Of a stretch of 64,000 bases of DNA, positions 9,349 to 18,549 are shown one piece after another (the stretch's first letter is position 1; every line of letters begins with the position of its first letter). The notes below the pieces were generated by a model. It was not told the DNA's origin. It was given only the letters and a program-made list of their open reading frames with translations, and searched no databases. The translations under genes were made by a program, and so were the position numbers. Origin of the DNA: Prolixibacteraceae bacterium (GTDB lineage: Bacteria; Bacteroidota; Bacteroidia; Bacteroidales; Prolixibacteraceae); NCBI GenBank assembly GCA_025210775.1, contig JAOARB010000004.1:18457-82456 (forward strand). Direction: 5' to 3'.

Positions 9349-9710
9349 AAAAAACTTTGTATACTCTCTAATATAGGGGTTTTTTAAACTTTCATTTTTT
9401 AATGTCTACAATTTACAATAAAAAAATAATATTGCTCTTCTTGAAATCTAAAAAGAACTCTTGAGAGGCCTTAGAATCGCCTCCAACGATATCTATTTTG
9501 AGTGATTCTAAGAAAATGGTAGCCTACATTATCCGCTTCTTCTCTATGGTTTCCTTTATGTTTTAGGATATTCTATCCTGTTCCCATATGTTTTGATTTA
9601 TCTCTTCGATGGTTCCTCTCTCTTGTTATTCCATTTATATTCCAGATCTCCTTCGCTGAAAATCCCACGTATATCAGAAAAAAATGATCGTAGATAAATA
9701 GGACATTCAT
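9349..9710. other. Non-coding spacer before the repeat cluster
   Basis: AT-rich sequence in which I see no gene, RNA or strong hairpin. Open frames here are short and have no recognisable content. Confidence 0.5.
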
Positions 9711-9839
9711 AGGGGGTTCCTCCATGGTTTGTCCATGGTTTGTCCATGGTTTGTCCATGGTTTGTCCATGGTTCCTCCATCGATTTGGGGGTTTTCGATG
9801 GACAAACCATGGAGCAACCATGAAGGAACCATGGACAAA
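9711..9839. repeat. Palindromic array of 11-bp CCATGG units, copy 1
   Basis: CCATGG hexamers start at 9722, 9733, 9744, 9755 and 9766, and CCATCG at 9777, all exactly 11 bp apart. The centre is CCATCGATTTGGGGGTTTTC, completed by GATGG. On the far side CGATGG (9796), CCATGG (9807), CCATGA (9818) and CCATGG (9829) continue the 11-bp phase. The 5-base linkers vary: TTTGT or TTCCT on the left, ACAAA, AGCAA or AGGAA on the right. The left boundary unit is AGGGGG (9711) instead of CCATGG. The whole is an imperfect inverted repeat made of short direct repeats. A second copy with the same centre lies at 36077. Confidence 0.9.
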
Positions 9840-9844
9840 ACCTT

Positions 9845-10134
9845 TATCAATCCCGATGGAATTTTTGTGAAATTAATGTGTTTTATAATTATGTCTTCTA
9901 TAATTATGTCTTCTATAGATATGTCATCCCTTCGGGATTCTTGTTGAAGGATCTATTTTGTTGGTTTTTATTGTTTTGAATCCCGATTGGATGACAAAAA
10001 AAACGTCTTGTTTTTTGTTGATATTCGTTGTTTTAAAATCCCGAAGGGATGACATATTTGTAGCAACATAAATTCCCCACATCCCCTAAACCCCCAAAGG
10101 GGGTGACATAAAAATATTTGATGATTTTCTGTTT
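9845..10134. repeat. Degenerate and long modules of the TTCG-hairpin repeat family
   Basis: This stretch holds a plus-oriented ATGTCATCCCTTCGGGATTC at about 9920-9939. The segment after it, TTGTTGAAGGATCTATTTTG and onwards to about 9985, recurs at about 10350-10397. A degenerate inverse copy is at about 9979. An 80-bp module at 10031-10111 contains AATCCCGAAGGGATGACAT and ACCCCCAAAGGGGGTGACAT, and it recurs at 10386 and 10501. Open frames are by-products of the repeats. Confidence 0.8.
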
Positions 10135-10149
10135 CTGTGCTTTACAACT

Positions 10150-10345
10150 ATGTCTTCTATAGATATGCCTTCTACAACTATGTCACCCCTTCGGGGTTTC
10201 GTGTAGAAAACAACTATGTCTTCTACAATTATGTCACCCCTTCGGGGTTTCGTGTAGAAAACAACTATGTCTTCTACAACTATGTCACCCCTTCGGGGTT
10301 TCGTGTAGAAAACAACTATGTCTTCTATAATTATGTCATCCCTTC
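10150..10345 (+). repeat. 51-bp tandem repeats with two hairpins per unit
   Basis: TCACCCCTTCGGGGTTTC occurs at 10183, 10234 and 10285, with a variant TCATCCCTTCGGGATTC at 10336. The period is exactly 51 bp. Each unit holds a stem ACCCC/GGGGT closed by a TTCG tetraloop, and a second stem TGTAGAA/TTCTACA with a 12-nt loop (for example 10202-10208 with 10221-10227). Because 51 is divisible by 3, the units stay open in one frame and read as a 17-residue repeat, but that frame has no start context or homology and is probably not coding. Confidence 0.88.
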
Positions 10346-10385
10346 GGGATTCTTGTTGAAGGATCTTTTTTGTTGGTTTTTATTG

Positions 10386-10581
10386 TTTTAAATCCCGAAG
10401 GGATGACATATTTGTAGCAACATAAATTCCCCTACATCCCCTAAACCCCCAAAGGGGGTGACATCATAATATTCGTGTTGTTTTTTGTTGATATTCGTTG
10501 TTTTAAATCCTGAAGGGATGACATATTTGTAGCAACATAAATTCCCCGCATCCCCTAAACTCCCGAAGGGGGTGACATAAT
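10386..10581 (-). repeat. Two 80-bp modules in inverse orientation
   Basis: The modules at 10386-10465 and 10501-10580 are near-identical to the one at 10031-10111. Each contains the hairpin core in the orientation opposite to the 51-bp units (CCCGAAGGGATGACAT), a spacer ATTTGTAGCAACATAAATTC, and a second G/C hairpin ending in GGGGGTGACAT. The cluster is therefore a composite of converging palindromic units, reminiscent of BIME/REP arrays. Confidence 0.85.
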
Positions 10582-10623
10582 AATATTTTATAATTATCTT
10601 TAGCGTAAATATTCCTTTGCACG

Positions 10624-11109
10624 ATGAGTAGTACGTCACCTTATTCTAAAGATCCTTTCCATAAGATTGTGGACTGGGTTTTCTCTAAGATCCAGAAATA
10701 TAAAATGGAGTTATTTTTTGTAACTGTTGCCATATTGCTTTTTGCTGGTTGTCAAAATAGCATTATGAATACTTTGCAAAAACATATTGTGGGCACTTTA
10801 TTTAAAGAGATTGCTTCCCATGATATATTACTGCGGGGCGGGGCTGTTGTGTTTTTACTTTTGTGCCTTGTGGTCTTTTCTCGTCATCTATACCATCGCT
10901 ACCATTACTCTTCGAAACAATACTTTTGGGTTGCTTTATCACGTCGATCTATATTGTCTTTCGTTTTTTTCCTCCTCATTGTACACAACCAACCTGCTGG
11001 TATTGGGATTTTATCTCGTTTTCTGAACATTGGAGTTATATCAAATATTTTGACCTATGGTTTTTGGTTCCCTTTGGGATGGGGGTCGTGTGTTTATGTG
11101 GTTTGTTAA
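10624..11109 (+). pseudogene. Membrane N-terminus of the KAP NTPase, out of frame with the NTPase domain
   Basis: This 161-residue frame starts 43 bp after the last repeat. It encodes hydrophobic segments (MELFFVTVAILLFAG; GGAVVFLLLCLVVF; SILSFVFFLLIV) separated by basic loops, a convincing membrane region. It stops at 11109 after a GFWFPLGWG segment. The overlapping frame beginning at 10863 encodes KYFDLWFLVPFGMG followed by KKKK and the KAP NTPase. An overlap of 247 bp between two real genes is unlikely. The simplest reading is one gene with a -1/+2 frame change at about 10990-11015, where the frame-3 product becomes protein-like (WYWDFISFSEHWSYIKYFDL). Confidence 0.55.
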
Positions 11110-13340
11110 AGAAGAAAAAGAATAAAAATCAGAAAGCTGATCTTTTCGATGATAAGGAGGAGGAGAGGTATTATAAACTTTTTCCTTCTCGAAGGATACA
11201 GGTTGATTTTGTTTTGACCCAACTTAATGGTTTGGGATCGGAACGTTCTTTTGCTTTTGGGATTACCTGCCCTTGGGGTGGAGGAAAGACATCGTTTTTA
11301 AATGGGGTTAAGGATAGAATTCAAAAAAATGGGTGGTCTAAAAATGATTTTATCCAGAGAGAGCATCTTGCTGAAGATATAGCCGAGGAGTGTGAGAAGA
11401 TGTATCAAAAGAGAGATCGGTTTGACATTACGGTGGAGGATGTAATTTTTGTTGATTATAACCCATGGTTTGCCAATGGTTCGAAGCATGTGGTTGCACA
11501 TTTTTTAGATGCACTACAGAAGAGTTTGTCTCCTTACGATGGTGAGCTTGCTGGGTCTATTGCCAAATATAGAAAGTTGTTATTGTCGTTGAACCCTGGG
11601 GTATTTAATAATGTCGTTGATGGCACTGTTAATTTCTTTTCTGTACATAAAGATATTGAGGATCGTTTTAAAAGATTGGAGGAGTGTATCCAACGTTTGA
11701 ATAAAAAGATCTTGGTTTTTATGGATGATCTCGATCGTTTGGAGGCCAATGAATTGGTTGCTTCTCTAAAGATTATACGCAATACGGGGAGTTTTAAAAA
11801 TGTAGTTTTCTTTGTTACTTATGATAAGGAGTATGTGCTTTCTCAATTGGCTTCCCATTTTAATTTTGATAAAAAAGATAAAAAGCAAGGTGACCGATTT
11901 TTAGAGAAGTTTTTTCAATTGGAAGTTTCTTTGCCTAAATTGTATTCTAGTGAAGTGAGAAAATATGTGAAAGATTTAATAAATGACAATTTATCTGCTG
12001 TATTAGATGATCATGACTTATTAAAAGAGGATAGTGTTGGTAGTTTTTTTAGATTCCAAAATGTTGTTTATAACGAACTTGAAGAAGAACTTAACAATCT
12101 ACCTGATATGGAAGAAACTAATAAAGACCGAAAAGAAATAATGGACATATTAGAGTTGATTCCTACAATAGATCTAATGATAGAGATACAATCTCCTCGA
12201 TATTGGAAAAAGATCGTTAATCAAATAAGTCTTTCTTCTGAACTATTGAAAAGTGGAAATGTAGATTTATCACAATTATTTTTAATGATTGCTTTTAAGC
12301 AGAAATATCCATCAGAATCGTATCAAATATTTCGAGAATTGTTAAGTTCTAATGGAGATAGCTTTATGTCAAGAAATTCGATTGTGTCATATAAAGGGGA
12401 ATATGCAGCTTTAGGTCGGAATGTGAATAAAAGAATTTATGAAATTGGAAATTATGATCTAAAATATATACAATATGTGGGTGCTTTTTTTGTAAATAAA
12501 ACATATAGTTCCATTGGCTTTTACCGCAACTATTTACATTATTATAATTTAAGTTTTCCTTTAACGTACATAAATCCTGATTGCTTTAATCGACTATTGA
12601 ATAATCCTAATGAAGTAAGGATAATCAAGAATAGTAACGATGAAAATAAATATTTAGGATTTAATAAGATGCTTTATGAAAATGACTTGTCTCAAGTGAA
12701 TCCATATTTATTATTAATTTTTGATATATTAATCAATGAAGAAAAATTATTATTAGAGATTCCTCCATCTGGTCAATTACATGTTTTAAATCATAAAGTA
12801 AAGAATGTATTTCGTAAATCTTTATTTATAGAAAGGTTAGATGAAGATATCTTGTTTTCTGTATTAAAAGCGATTGATTACGTAGAAGAATCAGCCATAT
12901 TAGGATATTTAAAAATATGGATTCCATATCAACGTAATCTTAATATTTCAACTAAAAAACTCGAGAATGTAGCAATTCGATATTTTCGTTATAGGATTAA
13001 GGGTTTAACTATTAGTTTATTACAGTTTGGTGTAATGTTTTCGAGCGAGGATAGTTATAATAATTTTACGGATGAACTGAAATCTGAGCTAAATGAATTT
13101 TTATCTGATAATTATGAAAACTTATTAACCTTTATTAAGAGTGTGGTTTTATTTAAAGAGAAAATAGGTTTTATTCATAATGGTTTTTTCGAATTAGATG
13201 TTTTTGCAGCAGCAAAAGATGAGAATTTTATTGATGATTATGAGTTGAAAGAACAAGATATTGAAAAGAAAGATATTATTCATACTTATGATCAATTAAT
13301 AAATACATGTCAACCTACTGCGTTAGGTAAATTAATTTAA
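10863..13340 (+). CDS. KAP-family P-loop NTPase (main frame)
   Basis: The frame encodes 825 residues from the ATG at 10863, although the true N-terminus may lie in the overlapping frame from 10624. KAP hallmarks: Walker A GITCPWGGGKTS (about 133-144), the family motif DYNPWF (about 198-203), Walker B ILVFMDDLDRL (about 283-293), and a following sensor-like region (NVVFFVTYDKEY). KAP NTPases are membrane-associated STAND-like ATPases; one member, F-plasmid PifA, causes phage exclusion, so a defence role is possible but not shown. The C-terminal half (from about 11930) is visibly more AT-rich, with many TTA and ATA codons, unlike the NTPase part. No partner gene is adjacent. Confidence 0.8.
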   Translation: MPCGLFSSSIPSLPLLFETILLGCFITSIYIVFRFFPPHCTQPTCWYWDFISFSEHWSYIKYFDLWFLVPFGMGVVCLCGLLKKKKNKNQKADLFDDKEEERYYKLFPSRRIQVDFVLTQLNGLGSERSFAFGITCPWGGGKTSFLNGVKDRIQKNGWSKNDFIQREHLAEDIAEECEKMYQKRDRFDITVEDVIFVDYNPWFANGSKHVVAHFLDALQKSLSPYDGELAGSIAKYRKLLLSLNPGVFNNVVDGTVNFFSVHKDIEDRFKRLEECIQRLNKKILVFMDDLDRLEANELVASLKIIRNTGSFKNVVFFVTYDKEYVLSQLASHFNFDKKDKKQGDRFLEKFFQLEVSLPKLYSSEVRKYVKDLINDNLSAVLDDHDLLKEDSVGSFFRFQNVVYNELEEELNNLPDMEETNKDRKEIMDILELIPTIDLMIEIQSPRYWKKIVNQISLSSELLKSGNVDLSQLFLMIAFKQKYPSESYQIFRELLSSNGDSFMSRNSIVSYKGEYAALGRNVNKRIYEIGNYDLKYIQYVGAFFVNKTYSSIGFYRNYLHYYNLSFPLTYINPDCFNRLLNNPNEVRIIKNSNDENKYLGFNKMLYENDLSQVNPYLLLIFDILINEEKLLLEIPPSGQLHVLNHKVKNVFRKSLFIERLDEDILFSVLKAIDYVEESAILGYLKIWIPYQRNLNISTKKLENVAIRYFRYRIKGLTISLLQFGVMFSSEDSYNNFTDELKSELNEFLSDNYENLLTFIKSVVLFKEKIGFIHNGFFELDVFAAAKDENFIDDYELKEQDIEKKDIIHTYDQLINTCQPTALGKLI

Positions 13341-13437
13341 TGTTTACACTCTTTACTTTCACTCTTTCTTTCCACCCTTCCATTTTTGATTTTTATTTTA
13401 AATAAAAGAGATAGGGAATAAAAACCAATGGATTGGT

Positions 13438-13445
13438 TATTTTTG
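13438..13445 (+). promoter_or_regulatory. Putative -7 box for ribF
   Basis: TATTTTTG matches TAnnTTTG, 25 bp before the ATG at 13471. No clear -33 TTTG. Confidence 0.35.
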
Positions 13446-13470
13446 TAGTGTTTACACTCAAAGCATTATT

Positions 13471-14424
13471 GTGAAGATTTATTACGATTTAGAAAATATA
13501 AGGATTTCGCAGTCCATTATCACTGTAGGAACGTTTGATGGAGTACATTTAGGTCACCAGTATCTTATTGAGACATTGGTGAAACGTGCCAAAGAGCAGA
13601 ACTTAGAGTCTGTTGTTTTCACTTTCGATCCCTATCCACAAGAGGTCTTTGGTACGGGTCCGACGGAAGAGACTTTACTGTCGAACATATCAGAGAAGGT
13701 GGAGGTGATGAGAAAGCTAGGGGTAGACCATTTGGTTGTATATCCTTTTTCTAAAGCGTTTGCTTCGTTAACCTCTTCTGAGTTTATTTCTGATTTCTTG
13801 GTTTCGAAACTATCATTGAAATATCTTCTATTGGGTTACGATCATAAGTTCGGTCGTGATAAGGAGAGTAGTGTAAGTCATCTTCAAAAGTTAGGCGATC
13901 GTTTAGGCTTCGAAGTGAGTCGTTTGGATCAGAAGCGTGTGGCCGATGTCGATTTGAGTTCCTCTATTATAAGGAAAGAGTTGCAAGCGGGCAATGTAAA
14001 GATGGTTCGTGAGCTTTTGGGACGCACCTATTCTGTTTCGGGAAAGGTGGTCACAGGAAAGCAAATAGGACGTACTATCGCTTTTCCTACAGCCAACCTT
14101 CAAGTGAATGACAGTCGAAAGATGTTACCTAAGAAAGGCGTCTATGCTGTGGTGGTATGTGTCGATGGTCACAATTATAAGGGCATGCTTAATATAGGAG
14201 TGCGTCCTACCATAGAAGACAACCGCACTGTAAAGACCATAGAAACGCATATTTTCGATTTCGATATGGATATCTACCATAAAGAGTTGTCTCTTTTCTT
14301 TGTTGAAAGGATACGTGATGAAAAGAAATTTGACTCACTAAAAAGCCTAACAACACAGCTTGAGAGGGACGCACAGCAGTGTCATGATTTATTTCATAAA
14401 ATTAATTTGAACATTTTTAATTAA
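13471..14424 (+). CDS. ribF: Bifunctional riboflavin kinase / FAD synthetase RibF
   Basis: A 317-residue enzyme that phosphorylates riboflavin to FMN and adenylates FMN to FAD. The N-terminal nucleotidyltransferase domain has TVGTFDGVHLGHQ (about 18-30), FTFDPYPQEV, the LLLGYDHKFGRD segment, and SSSIIRKEL at the end. The C-terminal kinase domain has GRTIAFPTANL, GVYAVVV, MLNIGVRPT and ETHIFDFDMDIY. Length is normal for the family. It stands alone between the KAP gene and gdhA. Confidence 0.95.
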   Translation: MKIYYDLENIRISQSIITVGTFDGVHLGHQYLIETLVKRAKEQNLESVVFTFDPYPQEVFGTGPTEETLLSNISEKVEVMRKLGVDHLVVYPFSKAFASLTSSEFISDFLVSKLSLKYLLLGYDHKFGRDKESSVSHLQKLGDRLGFEVSRLDQKRVADVDLSSSIIRKELQAGNVKMVRELLGRTYSVSGKVVTGKQIGRTIAFPTANLQVNDSRKMLPKKGVYAVVVCVDGHNYKGMLNIGVRPTIEDNRTVKTIETHIFDFDMDIYHKELSLFFVERIRDEKKFDSLKSLTTQLERDAQQCHDLFHKINLNIFN

Positions 14425-14672
14425 AAAGTTACCTCAAAATAGATTTCTGATTGTTACCATAAGATGGTCTTCTTGTTGCATATTGCTGTTTTTTGTCTTC
14501 TATTATTGTTAATCTAAAGAGAATAGGGGAGGATGGCAATTAAAACTATCAATATAAATTTCAGATATATCTTATTTATATTATTATGCTCTCAAACATT
14601 AAAAGGGTGTTAGTGTGTTGATAGATAGTGTTTTATGGTATTGTCATGTGTTCGAAAATATAATAAAAATCA
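14425..14672. other. Intergenic region upstream of gdhA
   Basis: AT-rich sequence without a gene. I see no strong hairpin; the gdhA promoter begins at its right end. Confidence 0.5.
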
Positions 14673-14703
14673 TTTTGTCGTTATAATTAAAAGCATATCT
14701 TTG
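14673..14703 (+). promoter_or_regulatory. Promoter of gdhA
   Basis: TTTTG (14673-14677) and TATCTTTG (14696-14703) are separated by 18 bp, close to the Bacteroidota housekeeping consensus TTTG-N19-TAnnTTTG. It predicts a leader of about 85 nt. Confidence 0.65.
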
Positions 14704-14793
14704 AATTAGTAATCCACCCAAACCAACCCACTCAGTGTATGACTGGGGAGTTGATTTTTTCAAGGTGAAACAAAACGATTTAAACTAAGATCT

Positions 14794-16128
<1,335 letters not shown>

Positions 16129-16146
16129 TTACTGCATACATAATAC

Positions 16147-16189
16147 AAAAAGAGAGAGATGCTACATATTTAGCATCTCTCTCTTTTTA
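16147..16189 (+). terminator. Rho-independent terminator of gdhA
   Basis: AAAAAGAGAGAGATGCT pairs with AGCATCTCTCTCTTTTT around an 8-nt loop, ending in a T-run on the plus strand. The A-run on the other side could serve the convergent cvfB-like gene as well. Confidence 0.9.
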
Positions 16190-16225
16190 TGAATAATATT
16201 TTCTGGAAGTATCAGCGTATTGAGA

Positions 16226-17065
16226 TTATTTCTCTTTGTTGATAGCTATAGCTTTTTCTTCTAGTATAATCAGGTGTTTTTTGTAAAGAGCACCTACGGC
16301 TTTTTTGAAAGTCTTTTTACTCATCCCGAAGATCTCTTTGATCATCTCAGGCTCTGATTTGTCGGTCACTTTAATGCGTCCACCAAACTGTTGGATGATC
16401 GTAAGTACTTTTTCCGAAGAGTCGTCTATTTTACCATATCCAAGAGGATTTAGTTGGATATCGATTTTGAAATCGTCTCTTACATTTTTGACATAAGCGG
16501 AACGACGATCCCCTGGAAGGATATCTTCGAAGATCTCGTTTTTATATATCATACCACGGAACTTATCGTTGATGATGACAGTGTATCCCACTTCTCTTTC
16601 ATCACAGATAACGATCTCTACTTTGTCTCCTTTAGTTACATCTGGTTCGATGTTACCTAGAAGCTTGTTTGTTTTAGAGGTGGCAACAATACGATTGGAA
16701 TGAGGATCTAGGTAGGTAAATACAAGATAATATTCTCCTTCTACCATTCGAGTGTGTTGTTCTCTAAAAGGTACCAATAGATCTTTAGGCAATCCCCAAT
16801 CAAGAAAAGCACCAATGTTATTAGTTTGTTTCACTTGTAGAAAACCAAACTGCTCTACCATCACCTTAGGGAAGTCGGTACTGGCGACCAAACGATCTTC
16901 AGAATCAAGATAGATAAACACTTCAATAAGATCTCCTGGAGCACAATTCTCTGGTACATAACGATTGGGTAGGAGTATTTCTCCAAGATCTTCACCGTCT
17001 AAAAAGATTCCTGCGTTGTGATCTTTGACAATACGCAGCTGATTTATTTTTCCAATTTCGGCCAT
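16226..17065 (-). CDS. CvfB-family S1 RNA-binding protein
   Basis: A 279-residue protein with repeated S1-like OB-fold domains: residues 1-65 (NAGIFLDGEDLGEILLP), 70-135 (NNIGAFLDWGLPKDLLVPF) and 140-210 (GYTVIINDKFRGMIYKNEIF), followed by a C-terminal winged helix (FGMSKKTFKKAVGALYK). This is the architecture of CvfB (YitL), an RNA-binding virulence regulator in Staphylococcus. Its molecular target in Bacteroidota is unknown. It converges on gdhA. Confidence 0.9.
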   Translation of the reverse strand: MAEIGKINQLRIVKDHNAGIFLDGEDLGEILLPNRYVPENCAPGDLIEVFIYLDSEDRLVASTDFPKVMVEQFGFLQVKQTNNIGAFLDWGLPKDLLVPFREQHTRMVEGEYYLVFTYLDPHSNRIVATSKTNKLLGNIEPDVTKGDKVEIVICDEREVGYTVIINDKFRGMIYKNEIFEDILPGDRRSAYVKNVRDDFKIDIQLNPLGYGKIDDSSEKVLTIIQQFGGRIKVTDKSEPEMIKEIFGMSKKTFKKAVGALYKKHLIILEEKAIAINKEK

Positions 17066-17234
17066 AATAAAACTTAGTAATTTTTCTTCAAGGCGCTAAA
17101 ATAGCTATTTAATTCTTCGTATGGGCTATGAAGCTGCTCTTCTTTTGACATTAAATATCAGGCTCTCGATGTTTTGATTTTATCTGCCTCTGTTATGTAC
17201 AACTAATTATATATGATGTTGTTCAATCGATATT

Positions 17235-18476
17235 TTAATCTTTATGGATGTGGTGGTTTCTAAAAAGAAGGTAAGCATACCATATAATTCGGATCAGGCT
17301 GTTAAGCATATAAGCAATGCTTATGGCAATAAAAGGAGCCATAGGGTGATTGAAATGGGTAGATAGGTATATCCCGCTAAATATTAATACGGTGAATAGA
17401 AGGTTAAAAAGGACCGATCCTTTTTGCTTGTTGTAGAGAAAGGGAATAAATAACAATGATCGATGTATGGTCATGATAAGAATCGTTGGGGTGAAAAGTA
17501 GTATGGCTTTAGCACTTATTTCCCACTTATCGCTTAGTACCCAACTGATGGTTTCTACTCCAATAAAATAGTAGATGATGAGAGGAGGGATGACAATCAT
17601 GCATATCTGTAATATCTTTTTTGATAATGAGGCGATTATTGAAGCCGGATGTTCTATCGCTTCTTTGTACATGATGGGGTAGTAGGTGTTTGCAATGACC
17701 CTTATTCCGATCTCCATGATCCCTATAGCCATGGCGTATTGACCCGATAGTTCAAGGGAGTAGAAGTGGCTTATCACAACCAGTGTTAGTGTGGCATTTA
17801 GGTTATTAACAAATGTGGATAACGTCTGGTATAGTATAAAATGTTTGTGCCTCTTTAAGGTTGAGACTTCAAATTTGGGACGCAATAGAATGAGTCTTTC
17901 TATCCTATTGCTATGTTTTATGTGATGGATAAGCGTAGAGATATTTCCAATGATGGTTCCTAACCATAAGCCCCATAATCCAAATGAAAGAGACCCAAAA
18001 GTGATTTTAGATAGATTGGTTGTTATGCTCTTGGTGATGGCATTATGGGCTAATACTCCAAACTCTTTGTTTCGGCTCTTTGATTCGTTTAATAGAAGCG
18101 TTATCGAAGATATTGCTGCTGTGATAATAAAAGAAAACTGTAGCGTAAAAGAGTATTTGATGGGGTAGAGGTTAAAAAGATAGTTTAGTGATAACAACAG
18201 AAATATAACGATACTCGATATTTTGATGATATAGATCGATGATCCCATCAACTGGTATAACTCTTCTTTTTTGCGTGTCTTTACTATTGCGTCATCTAGT
18301 GATAACAAGAGTAGGGTTTGGACAATAAAAAGAGAGTTTTGGAGAATACTGTATTCTCCAATCTGTTCTGGTGAGAAGAGCCTAGATATGATAGGATGAC
18401 ACAACAGTGGTATGATGATTGCAATGCTATTGCTAGATAACAGAGAGATGATCTTGTATTGTGTCTTTTTGGACAT
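17235..18476 (-). CDS. Oligosaccharide flippase family membrane protein (Wzx-like)
   Basis: A 413-residue polytopic membrane protein with about 12 hydrophobic segments. The N-terminal SNSIAIIIPLLCHPIISRLFSPEQIGEYSILQ segment is a typical start for polysaccharide (MATE-fold) flippases, which move lipid-linked glycans across the inner membrane. No glycosyltransferase, polymerase or other glycan gene is next to it, so its substrate is unclear. It lies downstream of the giant histidine kinase gene on the same strand, with a gap of 73 bp. Confidence 0.82.
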   Translation of the reverse strand: MSKKTQYKIISLLSSNSIAIIIPLLCHPIISRLFSPEQIGEYSILQNSLFIVQTLLLLSLDDAIVKTRKKEELYQLMGSSIYIIKISSIVIFLLLSLNYLFNLYPIKYSFTLQFSFIITAAISSITLLLNESKSRNKEFGVLAHNAITKSITTNLSKITFGSLSFGLWGLWLGTIIGNISTLIHHIKHSNRIERLILLRPKFEVSTLKRHKHFILYQTLSTFVNNLNATLTLVVISHFYSLELSGQYAMAIGIMEIGIRVIANTYYPIMYKEAIEHPASIIASLSKKILQICMIVIPPLIIYYFIGVETISWVLSDKWEISAKAILLFTPTILIMTIHRSLLFIPFLYNKQKGSVLFNLLFTVLIFSGIYLSTHFNHPMAPFIAISIAYMLNSLIRIIWYAYLLFRNHHIHKD

Positions 18477-18549
18477 GATCTATGGGGCGTTGATTTACGA
18501 TCTAATATAATTATGAAATTAAAACGGTATTCATGTCGTATTATTGAGT

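Noticed and set aside
9573..9947. Several open frames on both strands rich in NHGQTMDKPW-like repeats
   Set aside because: They are translations of the 11-bp-phased DNA repeat in several frames at once. No start context or homology supports a protein.
9711..10581. CRISPR array
   Set aside because: Repeats are directly abutting without unique spacers of 30-40 bp, and no cas genes are present.
9845..10623. Retron or diversity-generating element
   Set aside because: No reverse transcriptase gene in the window, and no template/variable repeat pair.
10137..10639. Open frames with NYVTPSGF-type 17-residue repeats and their minus-strand counterparts
   Set aside because: The period of 51 bp keeps a frame open by arithmetic. 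The DNA hairpins, not a protein, explain the conservation.
10980..11020. Programmed -1 ribosomal frameshift in the KAP gene
   Set aside because: No X-XXY-YYZ heptamer in the zero frame was found at the junction, so an indel or sequencing error is more likely.
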